16,977 nucleotides of DNA, taken from contig DCTU01000012.1 of the NCBI GenBank assembly GCA_002329445.1, positions 26,546 through 43,522 of the forward strand, written 5' to 3'. How positions within the stretch are numbered: position 1 is the stretch's first letter; each line of letters starts with the position of its first letter. Below, in pieces: positions 14,152-16,977 of this stretch. Below the pieces are notes generated by a model. The model was not told where the DNA came from. It was given only the letters and a program-made list of their open reading frames with translations, and made no database searches. Origin of the DNA: a bacterium UBP9_UBA1432. Its GTDB lineage: Bacteria; Vulcanimicrobiota; Xenobia; Xenobiales; Xenobiaceae. The translations under genes were made by a program, and so were the position numbers.

Positions 14152-16145
14152 CCAGTCCGGTCGTGCAGTCGGTTCAGGGGATCAGCCCGGAGTTCTTCAT
14201 CTTCTGTATTTGGGTCTTCCTGCTCCTGGGCCTGTTCTGGATCCTGGCCCAGCACCTCGAGGCGCGGCAGGATGCGAGGAGTCTTGGGATCCTACAAGGG
14301 AACGTCCGGGTGGCCCGCGACAATGCCCTGCGCACGCCGGAGGATCTGGGGACGGTCTTGCGCAACGGAGTCCCGGAAGATGGCGCCCCCCGGCGTCGGC
14401 TCGAACATCTCCTGCAGCAGCGCGCTGTCAGCGCCTCGGCACCGCAGACCCAGGCCCTGGCCGAGGCCGAGGCAGTTCGGGCCCAGCGCAGTCTGGCCTT
14501 CCCTCGGACCCTGGCGGCGGTGCTGGTCCTGCTGGGCCTCTGCGGGGCGCTGGTGGGCCTCTTGCGGGCGGTCCCCGAGATCTCCAACCTGGTCGTCGAA
14601 CAGGGCAGCATCCTGCGCGACGGACTGGACCTCGAGGCTGGCCAAGGGAGCGAAGCCGGAACGACCGCCGTGGGCGGGGAGGCCTCCCAGAAGCACAGGG
14701 ACCGCATCCAGAAGGCCTCCGGCCGCCTGAAGGAACTGGGCGCCGAGCTGGTCCCCGCCTTCGTGGCTTCCCTGTCGGGCATCCTGGCGACGATCCTCCT
14801 GTCCCTGCTCTTGTGGGGGGCCGAGACCTTCCAGGAACGTCGTGTCCTGACTCCCCTCGAAGAGCTGACCGCGAACTGGCTGGTCCCCCTGCTCACGCCG
14901 ACCGACGATCTGGGCACCCTGAAGGAGGCGGTGGGCATCCTGGCCTCCTCGCAGGACTATTTCTCGCAGTTGACCGACCGGCTTCTGGGGCAGTTCGACC
15001 AGGTCTCGGCTCAACTGGGCGTGCTCTACGCCGTGGTGGACCAGTTCCGTCAGGCCAGCGGAAGCCTGGCCCAGGACCGCCAGGCCCTGGAAGAGGCGCA
15101 TCGCAGCCTTCTGGACTCGGTGTTCCGCTTCCAGAAGATGGCCGAGGAGATCCACTCCGTCTCCAGCGCCCAGGATTCGAGAAACCGGCAACTGGTGGAC
15201 TCGGTCCAGCGCCTGGTGGGCCCCTTCGAGGCCCTGGGGGAGCAGATCCGCCGGACCCAGGAGAAGGACTTCGCCGTCCTTCAGCAACTGGTCAACACCC
15301 TGGGATCCACGCTCACCGCCCACCTGGACCGGCTTGAGTCCGGATTCGCGGGGGGGGTGGGCTCGGAGAGGGCGGATCTCGAACAGGCCCGCCAGGAGGG
15401 ACTGCTCAAGGGTCTCGAGGAGATCCGCGAGGCCCTGCAAGGGCACTCCAAGGCGATCCTCGATCTCAAGCCCGGGGCCGAGGCCCGGCTCCGGGGCCTG
15501 GAGGCAATCTGGAAGACCCTGGAAGGGAATTCCCAGGCGCTGGCGGCTCTCCAGCCGGAGGCCCAGGCCCAGGCCCGAAGCCTGGAGGCGATCCGCCAGG
15601 CCCTGGAGGCCCGATCCACGGCCGGCGACGCCTCGCACGAGCTGGCCCAGGCGCAGTCCCGCGGCCTGGAGAAGGCCTGCGAGCACCTGGCCCGGATGGA
15701 GGAGCACCTCAGGACCCGCTCGCAGCCCCTCCCTGAGAAGATCCCCACCGAATCGCCGGCGGCTGCGCAGAAGCCTCGGGGGACTTGGGCCTTGACGCCC
15801 GACCCGGAATCCGAGCTGATGGCTTCGATTCGGGAGTTGACCCGGGTGGTCGAGGGGCTGCCCCGGGCCGAGGAGGGGGTGTCCCGGGAGGCCTCCGACC
15901 CCAGGCTCCCGGCCATCCTGGAGCAACTCTCTGCACGCCTGGAGGGGTTGGAGAGCCTGCAACAGCACTCCCGGCAGGTCCAGCGCTGGGAGCAGGCCAG
16001 CCTGCTCTTCCTGCCCACCTGTGGGGCCGCCGCCGTGGGAATCCTCTATATGATCGTGCCCCCAGTGGTCCTGGCCTGGTCGTTGGGAGGAGCCGGAGTG
16101 CTGACGGGGCTCCTGGCCTGGTTCCTTCGGAGAAAAGGCCGGTGA
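14148..16145 (+). CDS. ZorA-like MotA/TolQ/ExbB protein with long coiled-coil tail
   Basis: A protein of 665 residues. TM1 is at about 16-34; TM2 (about 116-139) carries GLCGALVGL and TM3 (about 200-223) AFVASLSGI, the MotA/ExbB channel core. Compared with ExbB (GLLGTVWGI; LLATAIGL), the second pore hydroxyl is kept as S208, but the first Thr is A134. About 390 mostly helical residues follow, including three exact-length 28-residue repeats (422-505) and a partial fourth. Unusually, the protein ends with two further hydrophobic segments (about 617-660). Such subunits form the pentameric stator around two MotB/OmpA-type subunits and use ion flow to rotate. The long cytoplasmic tail is typical of ZorA of the Zorya phage-defence system. 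The partner gene follows with a GTGA overlap; its own GTG also overlaps the gene before. Confidence 0.82.
   Translation: MTSPVVQSVQGISPEFFIFCIWVFLLLGLFWILAQHLEARQDARSLGILQGNVRVARDNALRTPEDLGTVLRNGVPEDGAPRRRLEHLLQQRAVSASAPQTQALAEAEAVRAQRSLAFPRTLAAVLVLLGLCGALVGLLRAVPEISNLVVEQGSILRDGLDLEAGQGSEAGTTAVGGEASQKHRDRIQKASGRLKELGAELVPAFVASLSGILATILLSLLLWGAETFQERRVLTPLEELTANWLVPLLTPTDDLGTLKEAVGILASSQDYFSQLTDRLLGQFDQVSAQLGVLYAVVDQFRQASGSLAQDRQALEEAHRSLLDSVFRFQKMAEEIHSVSSAQDSRNRQLVDSVQRLVGPFEALGEQIRRTQEKDFAVLQQLVNTLGSTLTAHLDRLESGFAGGVGSERADLEQARQEGLLKGLEEIREALQGHSKAILDLKPGAEARLRGLEAIWKTLEGNSQALAALQPEAQAQARSLEAIRQALEARSTAGDASHELAQAQSRGLEKACEHLARMEEHLRTRSQPLPEKIPTESPAAAQKPRGTWALTPDPESELMASIRELTRVVEGLPRAEEGVSREASDPRLPAILEQLSARLEGLESLQQHSRQVQRWEQASLLFLPTCGAAAVGILYMIVPPVVLAWSLGGAGVLTGLLAWFLRRKGR
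15411..15725 (+). repeat. 84-bp tandem repeat coding 28-residue (four-heptad) units
   Basis: Units run 15411-15494, 15495-15578, 15579-15662, then a partial 15663-15725. At protein level each opens with 'GLEEIREAL', 'GLEAIWKTL', 'SLEAIRQAL' or 'GLEKACEHL' and closes with '..A..R'. All three complete units have exactly 28 residues, so the heptad phase is preserved. The DNA copies have diverged, so this is an old protein repeat rather than a recent slippage array. Confidence 0.8.
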
Positions 16146-16945
16146 GGAGACCGTATGGCACCGGGAGGCTGGATGTCTGGCCGGCCTTCACCGACTTCGT
16201 GACCTCGTTGTCCTTGTTGCTGGTCTTGTTGCTGGCCTCCGCTCCCTGGTTCCTGGCTTCCGAGATCCTGGCCCCACCGCCTTCCTCCGAAGCCGTGGGG
16301 GCCGATTCGGGGCAGGGGGGCACCGCGTCGCCCGAGGTCTTCAACCCCGCCAGCGAGCTTCAACGGCGCCAGGACGAGCTGAGCCAGGTGCTTCCACCCG
16401 GTGTCCAGGAGCAGAGAAAGGGACAGGAACAGCGCATCATCTTCGCCGACCAGGCGGGGCGGGGCATCCTCTTCGAGACCGAACGCTCGGATCTCAAACC
16501 GGAGTTTCGCACCCGGATTCGCCCTTTGCGCAAGACCCTGGTGGGCTTCCTGACGCAAGGCTATCTCGAGCGCATCGAGGTGGAGGGCCACTCCGACCTG
16601 GTCCCCTTTCGCGGGGGCACCGAGGACAACTGGTCGCTCTCGGCCCGGCGGGCCGTCTCGGTGGCCCGCTTCCTGATGGTCGACCCCGAGAATCGCCAGG
16701 GCGGGACGATCCCGCCATGGCTTGTCACCGCCATCGGGTACGGGGAGTATCGTCCTGCCGGTTTCTCGGGGATGCCCTCAGTTCGGGACCAGCAGCGGAT
16801 TCCCGATGGCTATGGGGGCAGCCAGTACCGCTACGTCGTCGAGCGCAGCCTCAGCGAGTCGGCCAGAGCCCGCAATCGACGCATCGAGTTGCGGCTGGTC
16901 TATCGCTGGCCTGCCGAGGACGAGACGAGGGGAGCTCCACCCTAG
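16142..16945 (+). CDS. ZorB-like MotB/OmpA-family peptidoglycan-binding protein
   Basis: A protein of about 267 residues starting at GTG 16142 (GGAG nine bases upstream), overlapping the preceding stop as GTGA. A short cytoplasmic N-terminus leads into one transmembrane helix with 'WPAFTDFVTSLSLLLVLLL'; D18 is in the position of the ion-carrying Asp of MotB/ZorB, and the 'WP.F.D' setting is typical of ZorB. After a linker comes an OmpA-like domain (about 100-260) with GHSD (149-152), 'NWSLSARRAVSVARFL' (from 163), 'GYGEYRPAG' and NRRIEL (245-250), the marks of peptidoglycan binding, with D152 and R170 as likely contacts to diaminopimelate. It should anchor the motor to the cell wall while ions pass through the ZorA-like ring. 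The GTG fits better than longer readings from 15785, which run through the partner gene in another frame. Confidence 0.87.
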   Translation: MRRPYGTGRLDVWPAFTDFVTSLSLLLVLLLASAPWFLASEILAPPPSSEAVGADSGQGGTASPEVFNPASELQRRQDELSQVLPPGVQEQRKGQEQRIIFADQAGRGILFETERSDLKPEFRTRIRPLRKTLVGFLTQGYLERIEVEGHSDLVPFRGGTEDNWSLSARRAVSVARFLMVDPENRQGGTIPPWLVTAIGYGEYRPAGFSGMPSVRDQQRIPDGYGGSQYRYVVERSLSESARARNRRIELRLVYRWPAEDETRGAPP

Positions 16946-16977
16946 ATCGCGGGGCCCGGGTCGGGCGGCTCGGTCGG

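Noticed and set aside
804..15357. Runs of eight G (804-811, 1014-1021, 2417-2424, 15350-15357) as phase-variation tracts
   Set aside because: A few runs of eight are expected in DNA this rich in G, they are read through in frame, and none lies at a gene start. Strain comparison showing length change would reopen this.
14292..15968. Antisense open frame of 558 codons opposite the ZorA-like gene
   Set aside because: Its leucine/glutamine periodicity is the mirror of the coiled-coil repeats on the plus strand.
16946..16977. Terminator after the last gene
   Set aside because: Only 32 bases remain. They contain a short CCCGGG palindrome but no stem followed by a T-run, and the operon may continue.
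1..16977. CRISPR array, tRNA/rRNA, insertion sequence or integrase
   Set aside because: No regular repeat-spacer array, no RNA gene and no transposase or integrase motif was seen. Composition looks even across the block, giving no direct sign of recent insertion.

Overview
The window is a strongly GC-rich stretch (most third codon positions are G or C) that carries one tight, co-directional block of ten genes on the + strand, from about 376 to 16945. A periplasmic VWA protein, cleavable signal peptides and an OmpA-type peptidoglycan-binding protein point to a diderm (Gram-negative type) bacterium. The phylum cannot be fixed from this sequence. Only the first 375 bases and the last 32 bases lie outside genes, so the block may continue to the right.

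Layout. (1) 1-375: apparently non-coding, with three helically phased GTCAAG repeats and a 7-bp dyad that could be control sites. (2) 376-4075: a cytoplasmic zinc-ribbon/beta-propeller protein, a membrane-anchored VWA protein with a complete MIDAS site, and a signal-peptide-bearing membrane protein with three more hydrophobic segments. (3) 4091-7330: a very large tubulin/FtsZ-like GTPase with a perfect tubulin signature (AGGTGSG). (4) 7327-12898: a chaperone-like module made of an Hsp70-type ATPase preceded by a zinc ribbon and beta-sandwich domains, a coiled-coil protein ending in a GrpE-like nucleotide-exchange domain, and a small protein that reads as a stripped-down Hsp70 without its nucleotide-binding residues. 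(5) 12895-14151: a beta-sandwich protein resembling the front part of the Hsp70-like protein. (6) 14148-16945: a MotA/TolQ/ExbB-type protein with a long coiled-coil tail and an OmpA/MotB-type partner, together much like the ZorA/ZorB proton-driven motor of Zorya phage defence.

Seven of the nine gene junctions are 4-base stop/start overlaps (ATGA, GTGA or TTGA). The other two are gaps of 15 and 11 bases, each with a strong Shine-Dalgarno sequence. The ten products are therefore probably made together and may form one envelope-spanning machine. A reasonable reading is that an ion-driven ZorAB-like motor and VWA/membrane sensors in the envelope are coupled to a cytoplasmic tubulin-like filament or GTPase, whose assembly is controlled by a dedicated Hsp70/GrpE-like pair. 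From memory, part of this association (an FtsZ-like family with VWA and OmpA-family proteins, proposed as a membrane-remodelling system) was described by Makarova and Koonin in 2010. The dedicated GrpE-like factor, the degenerate second Hsp70 and the Zorya-like character of the motor pair are what I would single out as possibly undescribed. No nuclease or other Zorya-type effector is visible in the window.
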